Assembly (NCBI RefSeq): GCF_001280225.1
Contig: NZ_CP009253.1
Span: 496,001 to 560,000, forward strand
Reading direction: 5' to 3'
Length of the DNA stretch: 64,000 bases
DNA from: Buchnera aphidicola (Aphis glycines)
GTDB taxonomy: Bacteria > Pseudomonadota > Gammaproteobacteria > Enterobacterales > Enterobacteriaceae
Of the stretch, positions 29,690 to 41,011 are shown in pieces (positions within the stretch are counted from its first letter, which is position 1; every line of letters starts with the position of its first letter). The notes beneath the pieces were generated by a model. It ran no database searches. It saw only the letters and a program-made list of their open reading frames with translations, and was not told the origin of the DNA. The position numbers and the translations under genes are program-made.

Positions 29690-29763
29690 TGCGTTCTACA
29701 GGATTCGAACCTGTGACCTACGGCTTAGAAGGCCGTTGCTCTATCCATCTGAGCTAAGAACGC
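29690..29763 (-). tRNA. argU: tRNA-Arg (anticodon TCT)
   Basis: The minus strand folds as a cloverleaf: acceptor arms GCGTTCT (29763-29757) and AGAACGC (29697-29691), TTCGAAT in the T loop, and anticodon TCT at 29729-29727 in a CTTCTAA loop. It reads AGA and AGG codons, AGA being the commoner Arg codon in AT-rich genomes. CCA is not encoded; the bases after the discriminator are AAA. In E. coli argU is also near folD. Confidence 0.96.
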
Positions 29764-29893
29764 ATCAACATACAATATAAAATTTAACATTAAAATGATA
29801 TATATGCAACTAAATTAACATCATGTTTTAAAAAATATGTTCATTCTAAATAATTTTTTCATTGCATAAATCAATTAATCGAGTCATTAAAAA

Positions 29894-30751
29894 ATGCCAG
29901 CAACAATTATAGACGGTAATAAAATAGCAAAAATTTTAGAAATAAACATTTCAAAAAAAATTAGAAAACGACAAAAATATGGGAAAAGAATTCCAGGTTT
30001 AGCAATGATTTTAATAGGAAACAATTCTGCTTCTCAAATTTATGTAAATAAAAAAATATTAGCTTGCAAAAATGTAGGATTAATTTCTAAATACTGGAAT
30101 TTTCCAAATAGTGTTAACGAAGATAAAATATTAAACCTTATTAACCAATTAAATAATGATATAAATATAGATGGTATTTTGATTCAACTACCTATTCCTA
30201 AAAAAATAAATCATTTTAAAATTTTTACAAGCATTAGACCAGATAAAGATGTAGATGGATTTCATCCATATAATACAGGATTATTATGCCAAAGAAATCC
30301 TACTTTGAGAGCTTGTACACCTAAAGGAATAATTACAATGTTAAATCATATGAATATTAAAACACATGGACTTAACGCAGTTGTAGTCGGGGCATCTAAC
30401 ATAGTAGGTAGACCTATGAGTATGGAGTTATTATTAGCAGGATGCACAACGACTATCACTCATAGATTTACTCAGAATTTAAAAAACCATGTAAGTAAAG
30501 CTGATTTATTAGTTGTGGCTGTTGGAAAACCAAAATTTTTACAAGGAAATTGGATAAAAAAAAATTCTATCGTGGTTGACGTAGGAATTAATCGATTACC
30601 AAATGGCGTTGTAGTCGGTGACGTTGATTTTAAATCAGCATGTTTAAAGGCATCTTATATAACTCCAGTTCCAGGCGGAGTAGGACCAATGACTGTAGCA
30701 ACATTACTTCAAAATACATTAGAAGCCTGTGAAAAATATCATGATATTTAA
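29894..30751 (+). CDS. folD: Bifunctional methylenetetrahydrofolate dehydrogenase/cyclohydrolase FolD
   Basis: FolD interconverts 5,10-methylene-, methenyl- and 10-formyl-tetrahydrofolate, feeding purine synthesis and, here, formylation of initiator tRNA by fmt. The 285 residues (E. coli 288) have the catalytic YVNKK segment, QLPIPK, the [10 protein letters not shown] motif, the NADP-binding GASNIVGRP and the PGGVGPMT motif near the end. It converges with cysS 23 bases downstream. Confidence 0.96.
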   Translation: MPATIIDGNKIAKILEINISKKIRKRQKYGKRIPGLAMILIGNNSASQIYVNKKILACKNVGLISKYWNFPNSVNEDKILNLINQLNNDINIDGILIQLPIPKKINHFKIFTSIRPDKDVDGFHPYNTGLLCQRNPTLRACTPKGIITMLNHMNIKTHGLNAVVVGASNIVGRPMSMELLLAGCTTTITHRFTQNLKNHVSKADLLVVAVGKPKFLQGNWIKKNSIVVDVGINRLPNGVVVGDVDFKSACLKASYITPVPGGVGPMTVATLLQNTLEACEKYHDI

Positions 30752-30774
30752 ATAAAAATAAACAATAAAACCGG

Positions 30775-32166
30775 CTATTTCTTATATCTCCAGAATGTTT
30801 TATCATGAGTGTCTTCTAAAATTACATTCAATTTTTTTATTTCCTTTCGTAATTGATCAGATTCTTTCCATAATTTTAATTTTCTAAAAATATTTCGTTT
30901 CTTAATTAAAATTTCAATTTTTTTTATTTCTTCTTCATCTAAAAAAGATTTCTTTTGTAAAAAATTTACAGGTGTGTCTGATAAAAAATTTAAAGTCATA
31001 GCTAATTTTTTTAATCTAAAAGCAAGTAAATTAGATTTATATAAGTTATGATGTTTGAAATAGTTAATTTTTTTAGCTAATTTTGTTAAAATACAAAATG
31101 CTTTGGGAGTATTAAAATCATTATTAATTGCATCATAAAATAATAATTCTAAATTTATACTTTCTGTAGAATTAGGAATAGGATTTGTATCATATAACGC
31201 ATTATATAAATACCGCAATGATAATTCAGCTGTTTTTAAATTTTTTTCAGAGTAATAAATAGGATGACGATAATGTGTAGATAAGAAAAAATAACGTAAT
31301 ACTTCAGGTTGATATTCAAGTAAAATATCTTTTAAGAAATACGCATTACCTAAAGATTTAGACATTTTTTGATTATTTGTTACTACCATACCAGAATGCA
31401 TCCAAAAATTAATTTTAAATTTATCATTAAAACATTTTGTTTGAGATATTTCATTTTCATGATGGGGAAATAAAAGATCTGAACCACCCCCATGAATATC
31501 AATATGATCTTTAAAAATAACGTTCGTTATAGCTGTGCATTCAATATGCCATCCAGGTCTTCCTTTTCCCCAAGGGGATTCCCAAAAAAATTTATCTTTT
31601 GCTTTAGACTTTTTCCAAAGTACAAAATCTAGTGGATTTTTTTTAAATTGATTTGAAGTAAAATATTTATTAGAAATTAAATCTTTTAAAGATTGACGAG
31701 ATAAAGAGCCGTATGACTTGTCATTATCTATTGAGAAAACAACATCACCTTCACTATTTATATATGCATTACCATTATTAATTAATTTTTGAATAATTTT
31801 AATTATATCACAAATATGATCTGTCACTCGTGGTTCTTGATCAGGAAAATCAATTCCTAAACGTAAAAAATCTTGTTTCATTGAATGAATCATTTCATTT
31901 GAAAAACTTTTAATATCAATATTTTTTTTTAAAGATTTTAAAATAATTTTATCATCAATATCTGTAATGTTTCTAACATATTGTACTTTAAAACCTAAAA
32001 ATTTAAAATAACGCACGATCATATCAAAAAAAATAAAAGTACGTGCATGACCAATATGACAAAAATCATAAACAGTAATTCCGCATACATATAAACTAAT
32101 TTTTTTATTTTCAATAGGTATAAATATTTCTTTTTTTCTAGTTAATGTATTAAAAATTTTTAACAT
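30775..32166 (-). CDS. cysS: Cysteinyl-tRNA synthetase
   Basis: CysS charges tRNA-Cys. The 463 residues (E. coli 461) include the class I motifs HIGHARTF and KMSKSLGN. The active-site zinc ligands are Cys in VCGITVYD, Cys in WHIECTAI, and His and Glu in FPHHENEI. The C-terminal anticodon-binding region is present but lysine-rich. It is divergent from ybeD; the 247-base spacer has AT-rich sequence and a 14-base palindrome TTTTTTATAAAAAA at 32382-32395. Confidence 0.97.
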   Translation of the reverse strand: MLKIFNTLTRKKEIFIPIENKKISLYVCGITVYDFCHIGHARTFIFFDMIVRYFKFLGFKVQYVRNITDIDDKIILKSLKKNIDIKSFSNEMIHSMKQDFLRLGIDFPDQEPRVTDHICDIIKIIQKLINNGNAYINSEGDVVFSIDNDKSYGSLSRQSLKDLISNKYFTSNQFKKNPLDFVLWKKSKAKDKFFWESPWGKGRPGWHIECTAITNVIFKDHIDIHGGGSDLLFPHHENEISQTKCFNDKFKINFWMHSGMVVTNNQKMSKSLGNAYFLKDILLEYQPEVLRYFFLSTHYRHPIYYSEKNLKTAELSLRYLYNALYDTNPIPNSTESINLELLFYDAINNDFNTPKAFCILTKLAKKINYFKHHNLYKSNLLAFRLKKLAMTLNFLSDTPVNFLQKKSFLDEEEIKKIEILIKKRNIFRKLKLWKESDQLRKEIKKLNVILEDTHDKTFWRYKK

Positions 32167-32413
32167 AATCTTCCTGTAAAAAATTTAAAAAAAATAATAT
32201 AAAATATATTATTTTCTATATTGCCAATATGATAAACTAATTACATTGTTTATAATTTTAATTTTTATATATTTTAATCAAATTTTAAAATAATTAAAAG
32301 CACTGAAAAATACATTTAATTTTTAAAACAATTATATATTTTTTATAAAATATTTTATGGAATTTATTCTAAAATTAGCAATTTTTTATAAAAAATAAAA
32401 CCAGGATTAATTA

Positions 32414-32677
32414 ATGAAGACAAAATTACGAGAAATGTTAAAATTCCCTTGTTTTTTTACTTATAAGATCATTGGTTTAGCGCAACCTGAACTTATTGAT
32501 CAAATAATAAAAGTCATTCAAATTCAGATTCCTGGAGATTATACACCTCAAGTTAAATCAAGTAACAGGGGGAATTATATTTCTATTTCAATTACGATAT
32601 GTGCTAAAAACTTTAAACAAATTGAAACATTGTATCATGATATTAGTAGGATAAATATGGTTAGAATGGTTTTATAA
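32414..32677 (+). CDS. ybeD: UPF0250 family protein YbeD
   Basis: This small protein has an ACT-like fold and no firm function. The 87 residues equal the E. coli length and match closely: MKTKLREMLKFPC at the start, GDYTPQVKSSNRGNYISISI in the middle, and the VRMVL end. A CAGGAT ribosome site lies about ten bases before the ATG. In E. coli it neighbours lipB and dacA, which are absent from this spot. Confidence 0.95.
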   Translation: MKTKLREMLKFPCFFTYKIIGLAQPELIDQIIKVIQIQIPGDYTPQVKSSNRGNYISISITICAKNFKQIETLYHDISRINMVRMVL

Positions 32678-32710
32678 AAAAGATATAAAAATCACAAAAT
32701 ATATTTCATA

Positions 32711-32738
32711 TAGTACAGCTCGATAAAGAGCCGTACTA
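32711..32738 (-). terminator. Hairpin downstream of cspE
   Basis: TAGTAC and GCTC arms pair with GAGC and GTACTA around a six-base loop. On the minus strand the one imperfect pair becomes G-U, giving an 11-pair stem; on the plus strand it is A-C. That favours a minus-strand function for cspE, whose stop is 93 bases upstream. No long T run follows, so the call is tentative. Confidence 0.5.
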
Positions 32739-32766
32739 AAAAGATATGTAATTGCTATCTATATTT

Positions 32767-32810
32767 ATTTAATATTTGTTTAATATTTATTTAATATTTA
32801 TTTAATATTA
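32767..32810. repeat. Four tandem copies of an 11-base repeat
   Basis: The unit ATTTAATATTT occurs four times in direct succession; the second copy starts with G and the fourth ends with A. The repeat lies between the cspE stop and the hairpin at 32711-32738, in what is probably the cspE 3' untranslated region. Confidence 0.9.
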
Positions 32811-32830
32811 AAAAAATTATAGATACATTA

Positions 32831-33040
32831 TTACAAGCTAATAACATTAGCAGCAGATGGTCCTTTTGCTCCTTCAGTAATTTCAAACTCAACACTTTGA
32901 CCTTCTGCTAAAGTTTTAAATCCATTACTTTGTATAGCTGAAAAATGCACGAATACATCTTTACTTCCATCTTCTGGAGTGATAAAACCAAAACCTTTAG
33001 ATTCATTAAACCACTTAACATTACCTTTAATCTTGGACAT
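32831..33040 (-). CDS. cspE: Cold-shock-like RNA chaperone CspE
   Basis: CspE is a small single-stranded nucleic-acid-binding protein that melts RNA hairpins and can act against termination. The 69 residues are almost identical to E. coli CspE, with RNP1 KGFGFI and RNP2 VFVHF motifs intact, and MSKIKGNV at the start rather than the CspC version. It is the best-conserved non-ribosomal protein in the window. It lies downstream of the rRNA terminator on the same strand. A TATAAT at 33097-33092 could be its -10 box. Confidence 0.95.
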   Translation of the reverse strand: MSKIKGNVKWFNESKGFGFITPEDGSKDVFVHFSAIQSNGFKTLAEGQSVEFEITEGAKGPSAANVISL

Positions 33041-33293
33041 CTATATTACCTTCACATAAAAATATACTAAATTAAAAAACGAACTAAAATAATTATAAAT
33101 GATTTTTACCATAACAAGATAAAAAATCAAAAATAATAGAAAATTTTTAATAGATTAACATGTAAATCTATTGTTAGCTAGAAAGTAATGTATTAAAAAA
33201 AGAATTTTTATGTTTATTTTAAAAAAATTTATGTTTTATAAAACATTAAATGTTTTATAATTGCTGATTTTAATAAAAAATCTTTTTTTACAT

Positions 33294-33324
33294 ATAAAAA
33301 AACCCGAAAAAACTTTTTCGGGTT
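33294..33324 (-). terminator. rRNA operon terminator
   Basis: AACCCGAAAAA at 33301-33311 pairs with TTTTTCGGGTT at 33314-33324. On the minus strand the stem is followed by TTTTTATATG. It begins seven bases past the 5S gene. Because T-rich sequence flanks both sides, it could work in both directions. Confidence 0.85.
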
Positions 33325-33330
33325 TTTTTA

Positions 33331-33449
33331 TGTCTGGAATTGACCTACTCTCACACGGGGAGTCCCCGTACTACCATCGGCGTAGTAGCGTTTCACTTCT
33401 GAGTTCGGAATGGATTCAGGTGGTACCACTATACTATTTTTACCAGACA
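33331..33449 (-). rRNA. rrf: 5S ribosomal RNA
   Basis: The minus strand begins TGTCTGG and ends CCAGACA, which pair as the terminal stem. The interior matches E. coli 5S closely, including CCGAACTCAGAAGTGAAACG and GCCGATGGTAGT. Length is about 119-120 bases; exact ends may differ by a base. It follows 23S with a spacer of 108 bases. Confidence 0.97.
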
Positions 33450-33557
33450 TGTTATTTTTATAATGCTATTATAATATATATATATATTAATACAACAATA
33501 AATTCAGTAAAACAAGCTTTGATTAAATTTATTTAATTAAAACACCTCTGGTGTTGT

Positions 33558-36472
<2,915 letters not shown>

Positions 36473-36522
36473 TTACAACCCACAGGTGTTTTTTTAAATA
36501 AAATATATGCTTGTTTTCCGAA

Positions 36523-36534
36523 TTTTTAAAGAGC
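36523..36534 (-). promoter_or_regulatory. boxA antitermination site in the 23S leader
   Basis: The minus strand reads GCTCTTTAAAAA, close to the E. coli boxA GCTCTTTAACA, about 50 bases before the 23S gene. BoxA RNA binds NusB with S10, both encoded in this window. Its place between tRNA-Glu and 23S is that of the ancestral spacer boxA. Confidence 0.7.
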
Positions 36535-36622
36535 TTTATTTGCGTATGTTTTAACACTTAAAGAAGAATAACATAATAATTTAAATTAGTATATAATTAA
36601 TTTGAAAAAATTATTTTTATTT

Positions 36623-36694
36623 CGTCCCCTAGGGGATTTGAACCCCTGTTGCCGCCGTGAAAGGGCGATGTCCTAACCTCTAGACGAAGGGGAC
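36623..36694 (-). tRNA. gltT: tRNA-Glu (anticodon TTC)
   Basis: The minus strand gives acceptor arms GTCCCCT (36694-36688) and AGGGGAC (36630-36624), discriminator G, GGTTCAAAT in the T arm and anticodon TTC at 36661-36659. It matches E. coli tRNA-Glu but lacks one D-loop base, for 72 bases. CCA is not encoded. It lies about 150 bases before 23S, as in ancestral 16S-23S spacers. The symbol is by analogy only. Confidence 0.95.
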
Positions 36695-36730
36695 TTTTAA
36701 ATGAAAATTATCATTTTGATAAGTATTATA

Positions 36731-36758
36731 ATAATACAGATCGAAAAAAAAGAGTCAA
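36731..36758 (-). promoter_or_regulatory. Promoter of the tRNA-Glu-23S-5S operon
   Basis: On the minus strand TTGACT (36758-36753) and TATTAT (36736-36731) are spaced by 16 bases. The -10 ends 36 bases before the tRNA. A/T-rich sequence upstream resembles an UP element. It is the best sigma-70 match I saw in the window. Confidence 0.75.
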
Positions 36759-36807
36759 GTCTTTTCTTTAATATTAAAATAAATATATAAAATATTATTT
36801 AAATAAT

Positions 36808-37659
36808 TTAATTACTTGATATATTAAACGATTTTTTGCTTAAAAAATTGATAATATAATCAATCTCTGGTAGCATACCATGCCATAGTAAAAAAGAATG
36901 AGCTGCCTGAAAAACTAACATTCCTATTCCATCCGAAACATGCTTAGCATTAATCTTTTCACACCAATTAAGAAAAGATGTTTTTTCTAATCCGTAATTC
37001 ATATCATAAAAAAAAGTTTTAGAAGAAAATAAATGTGATGGAATAAAAATATTTTGATATTCAATATTTCTGGATAATCCATTAATAACTAAATCGAAAT
37101 ATTTATTTCTTAAACTATTTGCTTGAAATATTTTAATATTTCCATATTTTTTAAATTGATTCACTAAATTTACAGCATTCAAATCTGTTCTATTTAAAAT
37201 ATCAACTGAACATCCAAATAACAAAATTGACAAAAGAATACCTTGAACTGCTCCACCCGCGCCCAATATTAAAATAGAAAAATTTTTTTTTATAAATTTT
37301 AACCTCTTCAAATCTGAAATCAATCCAATACCATCGGTATTATCTCCTAAAAAATATTTATTATTTACTTTTTTTAATGTATTAACAGATTGAGCAATTT
37401 GAGCTCTTTCACTTAATTGATTAGAAAAAAAATATGCTTCTTTTTTAAAAGGAGCAGTAATATTTGCACCATTAATATTATTTTCAAAAAAATTAGAAAC
37501 TACACAAGAAAAGCGATCTAACGGAATGTTAATAGCTTTATATATATGCAAAATACCAGTTTGTTTTGCAAAAAAATTATGAATTTCCGGAGATAGACTA
37601 TGATTAACAGGGTTTCCAAACAAAGCATAATTAAAATTTTTGTTTTTACATTTACGCAT
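36808..37659 (-). CDS. aroE: Shikimate dehydrogenase (NADP+)
   Basis: AroE reduces 3-dehydroshikimate to shikimate, a step toward the aromatic amino acids that aphids cannot make. The 283 residues (E. coli 272) have the substrate segment GNPVNHSLSPEIH, the catalytic Lys in NITAPFKKEA, Asp in LGDNTDGIGL, the NADP-binding GAGGAVQG and NRT, and DGIGMLVFQAAHSFLLWHG near the end. The N-terminus has about nine extra basic residues. Its start overlaps the tsaC stop by eight bases. Downstream is the rRNA promoter. Confidence 0.95.
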   Translation of the reverse strand: MRKCKNKNFNYALFGNPVNHSLSPEIHNFFAKQTGILHIYKAINIPLDRFSCVVSNFFENNINGANITAPFKKEAYFFSNQLSERAQIAQSVNTLKKVNNKYFLGDNTDGIGLISDLKRLKFIKKNFSILILGAGGAVQGILLSILLFGCSVDILNRTDLNAVNLVNQFKKYGNIKIFQANSLRNKYFDLVINGLSRNIEYQNIFIPSHLFSSKTFFYDMNYGLEKTSFLNWCEKINAKHVSDGIGMLVFQAAHSFLLWHGMLPEIDYIINFLSKKSFNISSN

Positions 37660-38224
37660 AGCGAACTAATTTTCCATTCATAATATTAATTATTTTAGAA
37701 GGATTTTTTTCATTGCCTATATCACCGTTTAACAATGGAAAATTTTTACCAAAATTTTTTAAAACACTTTCTTTAGTACAACATGGAGACATATTTGAAA
37801 AATTTGCACTTGTTGATATTAATGGTTTTCCAAAAATAGTGCATAATTTCACTATACTCCGATGCTTACTAATACGAACAGCTACGGTGTTATACTTACC
37901 AGTTAACCAATACGGCGCCGAAGAATTCGATGGTAATAAAAGCGTGAAAAAACCTGGCCAATAATTAAACATATTTTTTTTTTGCTTTATTGACAGTTGA
38001 TTTTCATCAATATATTTTTGTATCTGATTATAATAAGCGGCTACTAATATAAAACCTTTTTCTATATTTCTTTTTTTTAAATTCAATAAGTTTTTAACTG
38101 CTTTTTCATTATCAGGATCACACCCTAATCCAAACATAGATTCTGTAGGATATGCAATTATTTTCTTACAATATAATTTTTGTATACAATATATTAATGA
38201 ATTTAGATGAAAGCTTTTTCTCAT
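37652..38224 (-). CDS. tsaC: Threonylcarbamoyl-AMP synthase TsaC (YrdC)
   Basis: TsaC forms threonylcarbamoyl-AMP from threonine, bicarbonate and ATP for the universal t6A37 modification of ANN-decoding tRNAs. The 190 residues equal E. coli. Family segments are IIAYPTESMFGLGCDP, LLNLKKRNIEKGFIL and KPLISTSANFS. A run of ten T at 37974-37983 is a coding-strand poly(A) tract. The gene lies between smg and aroE; yrdD, present there in E. coli, is lost. Confidence 0.95.
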   Translation of the reverse strand: MRKSFHLNSLIYCIQKLYCKKIIAYPTESMFGLGCDPDNEKAVKNLLNLKKRNIEKGFILVAAYYNQIQKYIDENQLSIKQKKNMFNYWPGFFTLLLPSNSSAPYWLTGKYNTVAVRISKHRSIVKLCTIFGKPLISTSANFSNMSPCCTKESVLKNFGKNFPLLNGDIGNEKNPSKIINIMNGKLVRYA

Positions 38225-38263
38225 TAAACAATTCTCATGTCAAAAAAATCATGTGTTTAAAAC

Positions 38264-38740
38264 TTAATGTATTATTTTTTTAGTAAAATTAAATAATAAA
38301 TTTTCAAGTTTCCTATACATTATTTCACAACCTGGGGAATTAAATAAAACAATTAAAATAATCCATTTTAAATCCTCTAGATTTAATTCGCGAATTTCTA
38401 AATCCATTATTTGTTCAATAACCATTTCGCGCGTATCTAAAGTTAGTATTTCTAATTGCTCTAAAAATAGTATAAAACCACGACAATCAGAATTCAATTT
38501 AAACAATTCTTGTTGATTATAAATTCGTGTTGAAATTTGATCAGAGGTTAAACTAATAGATGAAAAATTATTTTTTTTACAAGAAGATAAATTTTTTAAC
38601 CATCGTAATGCATTATAAATATCTTTTTTATGGAAACCTATATCTGATAAATCTTTTTTTAAACTGTCATAATCAATAGATATTTTTGATTCATTATGTA
38701 CACAGGTTTCAAATAAATATATTAATATTTCAAACATCAT
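38264..38740 (-). CDS. smg: Smg family protein of unknown function
   Basis: Smg is a conserved gammaproteobacterial protein with no established role, named for its place next to dprA (smf). The 158 residues (E. coli 157) begin MMFEILIYLFETCVHNE and include the acidic family core with the FLEQLEILTLDTREMVIEQI stretch. It is soluble and mostly helical by appearance. Its retention in a reduced genome suggests a useful role. The neighbouring dprA gene is gone. Confidence 0.92.
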   Translation of the reverse strand: MMFEILIYLFETCVHNESKISIDYDSLKKDLSDIGFHKKDIYNALRWLKNLSSCKKNNFSSISLTSDQISTRIYNQQELFKLNSDCRGFILFLEQLEILTLDTREMVIEQIMDLEIRELNLEDLKWIILIVLFNSPGCEIMYRKLENLLFNFTKKIIH

Positions 38741-38912
38741 ATCCTCAATTAAATATTAAAAAAATTTGAGTCTTTAATAACGCTTTAAATATGAATTTTT
38801 TCAATATTGTGAATGTTTAAAACAATTAAACTGTACAATATGTTAAAAATTATTAAATTAATTTAATATAAAAAATTTTATTTAAATCAAACTTGAAAAA
38901 TTTTTAAAAGTA

Positions 38913-38930
38913 TTAAAAGTTAACTTTTAA
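38913..38930. repeat. 18-base perfect palindrome upstream of def
   Basis: TTAAAAGTTAACTTTTAA is its own reverse complement. It lies in the 251-base divergent smg-def spacer, 61 bases before def. A TATAAA at 38952-38957 follows, so the palindrome sits near where the def -35 would be. It could be a protein site or chance; dprA stood here in the ancestor. Confidence 0.5.
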
Positions 38931-38991
38931 ATATATTAAAAGAGTTTATACTATAAAATTAAACAATTTTAAAAATAATATAAATAAATAT

Positions 38992-39501
38992 ATGTCTGTT
39001 TTAAAAATATTACAATATCCTAACTCACAATTAAGATGTATTGCGCAACCAGTAAGTATCATTACAAAAGAAATAAAAACATTCACTTATAATATGTTAG
39101 ATACCATGTATGAAAACGAAGGAATTGGTTTGGCAGCCACACAAGTCAATGTACAATTGCAAATTGTAGTCATTAGTAAAGAAAATTTTAAGCAAGATCA
39201 TTTAATACTTATTAATCCTAAGATTATTGAAAAAAAAGGAAATGTTAGTATTCAGGAAGGATGTTTGTCTATTCCAGAATACCGCGATTTTGTACCACGT
39301 TCAGATTATATAAAAGTAAAAGCAACAAATTTATTTGGAAAAGAAATAGAAATAGAAGCAAAATCAATATTATCTATTTGTATACAACATGAAATTGATC
39401 ATTTAAAAGGGATATTATTTATAGATTATTTATCATCATTAAAAAAAGAAAGAATCAAAAAAAAGTTTCAAAAAAAAATAAAATATCTTAAAAGGATATA
39501 A
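38992..39501 (+). CDS. def: Peptide deformylase
   Basis: Def removes the formyl group from nascent protein N-termini. The 169 residues equal E. coli. The three family motifs are intact: GIGLAATQV near 45, EGCLSIP near 89 with the metal Cys, and QHEIDHLKG near 132 with both metal His and the catalytic Glu. fmt starts six bases after its stop, the usual pairing of formylation and deformylation. Confidence 0.97.
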   Translation: MSVLKILQYPNSQLRCIAQPVSIITKEIKTFTYNMLDTMYENEGIGLAATQVNVQLQIVVISKENFKQDHLILINPKIIEKKGNVSIQEGCLSIPEYRDFVPRSDYIKVKATNLFGKEIEIEAKSILSICIQHEIDHLKGILFIDYLSSLKKERIKKKFQKKIKYLKRI

Positions 39502-39507
39502 ATTAAC

Positions 39508-40455
39508 TTGAAAACACTAACAATCGTTTTTGCTGGAACATCAAGCTTTTCTGAAAAATATTTATCTGCTTTAATAAATTTGAAATACAACATTAAAGCT
39601 GTAATCACTCAACCAGATCGTCCACATGGAAGAGGGCAAAAAATAATTTTTTCTCCTGTAAAACAAGCAGCAATTAAAAAAAATATTCCTGTTTTTCAAC
39701 CATTACAACTAAGTGATGAAACTTTTCAAAAAATATTATCAAGTCTTTCTGCAGAAATTATGATCGTAGTTTCATATGGAAAAATAATACCTCAAAAAAT
39801 ATTATCTATGTTTCCTAAAGGATGTATTAATGTGCATGCCTCGCTGTTGCCGAGATGGAGAGGATCATCACCTATTCAATCAGCAATTCTATCGGGAGAT
39901 AAAAAAACTGGAGTAAGCATTATTAAAATGAATAACAAAATTGATTCTGGAAATATAATAATGTCAAAAGAATGTTCGATATCTTCTACAGAAACATCAG
40001 CAACATTATCTTTAAAGTTAATTAAAATTGGGATTAAAATATTAATAAAAACTTTATATAAAATAAATAATAATATTTTTGAAGAAACTCAACAAAACGA
40101 AAAATATGCAACTTTTACAAAAAAAATTCTTAAAACAGATGCATTATTAAATTGGAATAAAAGTGCTGATTTTTTAGAGCGATTAATACGCGCTTTCAAT
40201 CCTTGGCCAATATGTTATTTTTTTATGGATAAAATACCTATTAAAGTTTGGCAAGCAAAAACAATAAACAATACTCTTTATAATTATTCAATAGGAGAAA
40301 TTATTTCTATTAATGAACATGGAATGCAGGTAAACACAATAAATAAAATATTAAACATTGAAAAAATACAATTACCTGGGAAAAATATTTTAAGCATAAA
40401 AAAAACAATAATTTCAAAAAACAATTATTTTAAATGTGGAAAAGTATTATTATAA
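39508..40455 (+). CDS. fmt: Methionyl-tRNA formyltransferase
   Basis: Fmt formylates initiator Met-tRNA using 10-formyltetrahydrofolate, supplied by FolD. The 315 residues match E. coli Fmt (315). Key segments are the catalytic CINVHASLLPRWRG with Asn and His, NKIDSGNI with the catalytic Asp, and LERLIRAFNPWP in the linker to the C-terminal tRNA-binding domain. The start is TTG 39508 with AAGGAT about ten bases before; no in-frame ATG fits the E. coli N-terminus. Confidence 0.95.
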   Translation: MKTLTIVFAGTSSFSEKYLSALINLKYNIKAVITQPDRPHGRGQKIIFSPVKQAAIKKNIPVFQPLQLSDETFQKILSSLSAEIMIVVSYGKIIPQKILSMFPKGCINVHASLLPRWRGSSPIQSAILSGDKKTGVSIIKMNNKIDSGNIIMSKECSISSTETSATLSLKLIKIGIKILIKTLYKINNNIFEETQQNEKYATFTKKILKTDALLNWNKSADFLERLIRAFNPWPICYFFMDKIPIKVWQAKTINNTLYNYSIGEIISINEHGMQVNTINKILNIEKIQLPGKNILSIKKTIISKNNYFKCGKVLL

Positions 40456-40485
40456 ATATTTGAACTAATGTTTAAAATAAAAACG

Positions 40486-40510
40486 AGCAAACGGTCGACT
40501 TCCGTTTGCT
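40486..40510 (-). terminator. Terminator at the end of the ribosomal superoperon
   Basis: AGCAAACGG and CCGTTTGCT form a nine-pair stem with a seven-base loop. On the minus strand it is followed by CGTTTTTATTTT. It begins 38 bases past the rplQ stop and could also stop fmt transcripts from the other side. Confidence 0.85.
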
Positions 40511-40547
40511 TAAATATATAGCATAATAATATTTATTTAATCTAAAA

Positions 40548-40949
40548 TCAATTTTTAATATTTTTAATACTGCTTTTTTTTATATTTTTTTTAACACGAT
40601 CTACAAGTTCAATATAAGCCATAGGAGCTTTATCTCCAGATCGAAATCCACATTTTAAAATGCGAGTATATCCACCACATCTACGTAAAAAAATAGGACC
40701 CAAAATTTGAAATAATTTAGCAACTACTTCATTATTTCTAATTCTTGAAAAAACTAATCTTCTATGAGCAACATTATCTATTTTTGACAAAGTAATCATA
40801 GGTTCAACAATACGACGTAATTCTTTCGCTTTTGCTAAAGTAGTTTTTATAATTTCATTAGTTAATAATGAACATGCCATATTTTTAAATATGGCACTAC
40901 GATGGCTACTATTACAATTTAACTGACGTCCGATTTTTCGATGTCTCAT
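40548..40949 (-). CDS. rplQ: Ribosomal protein L17
   Basis: L17 is a large-subunit protein near the tunnel exit. The 133 residues (E. coli 127) begin [17 protein letters not shown] and include [11 protein letters not shown] and RRCGGYTRI. The extra length is a lysine-rich C-terminus. It is the last gene of the alpha operon and is followed by a strong terminator. Confidence 0.96.
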   Translation of the reverse strand: MRHRKIGRQLNCNSSHRSAIFKNMACSLLTNEIIKTTLAKAKELRRIVEPMITLSKIDNVAHRRLVFSRIRNNEVVAKLFQILGPIFLRRCGGYTRILKCGFRSGDKAPMAYIELVDRVKKNIKKSSIKNIKN

Positions 40950-41011
40950 AATCTTAAACCTTTATAAACAGTATAAATAAAAAATTAATATAAAAGTTAA
41001 ATAATCAACAA

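Noticed and set aside
32767..32810. CRISPR array
   Set aside because: The four repeats are 11 bases, directly adjacent and without spacers, and no cas genes are present. No other array-like pattern was seen in the window.
33092..33117. Full sigma-70 promoter for cspE (TTGTTA and TATAAT on the minus strand)
   Set aside because: The two hexamers are only 14 bases apart, too close for a normal promoter; only the -10 is mentioned as possible.
33261..33536. 91-codon frame on the plus strand across the 5S gene
   Set aside because: It runs antisense through the rRNA terminator and the 5S gene and has no recognisable product.
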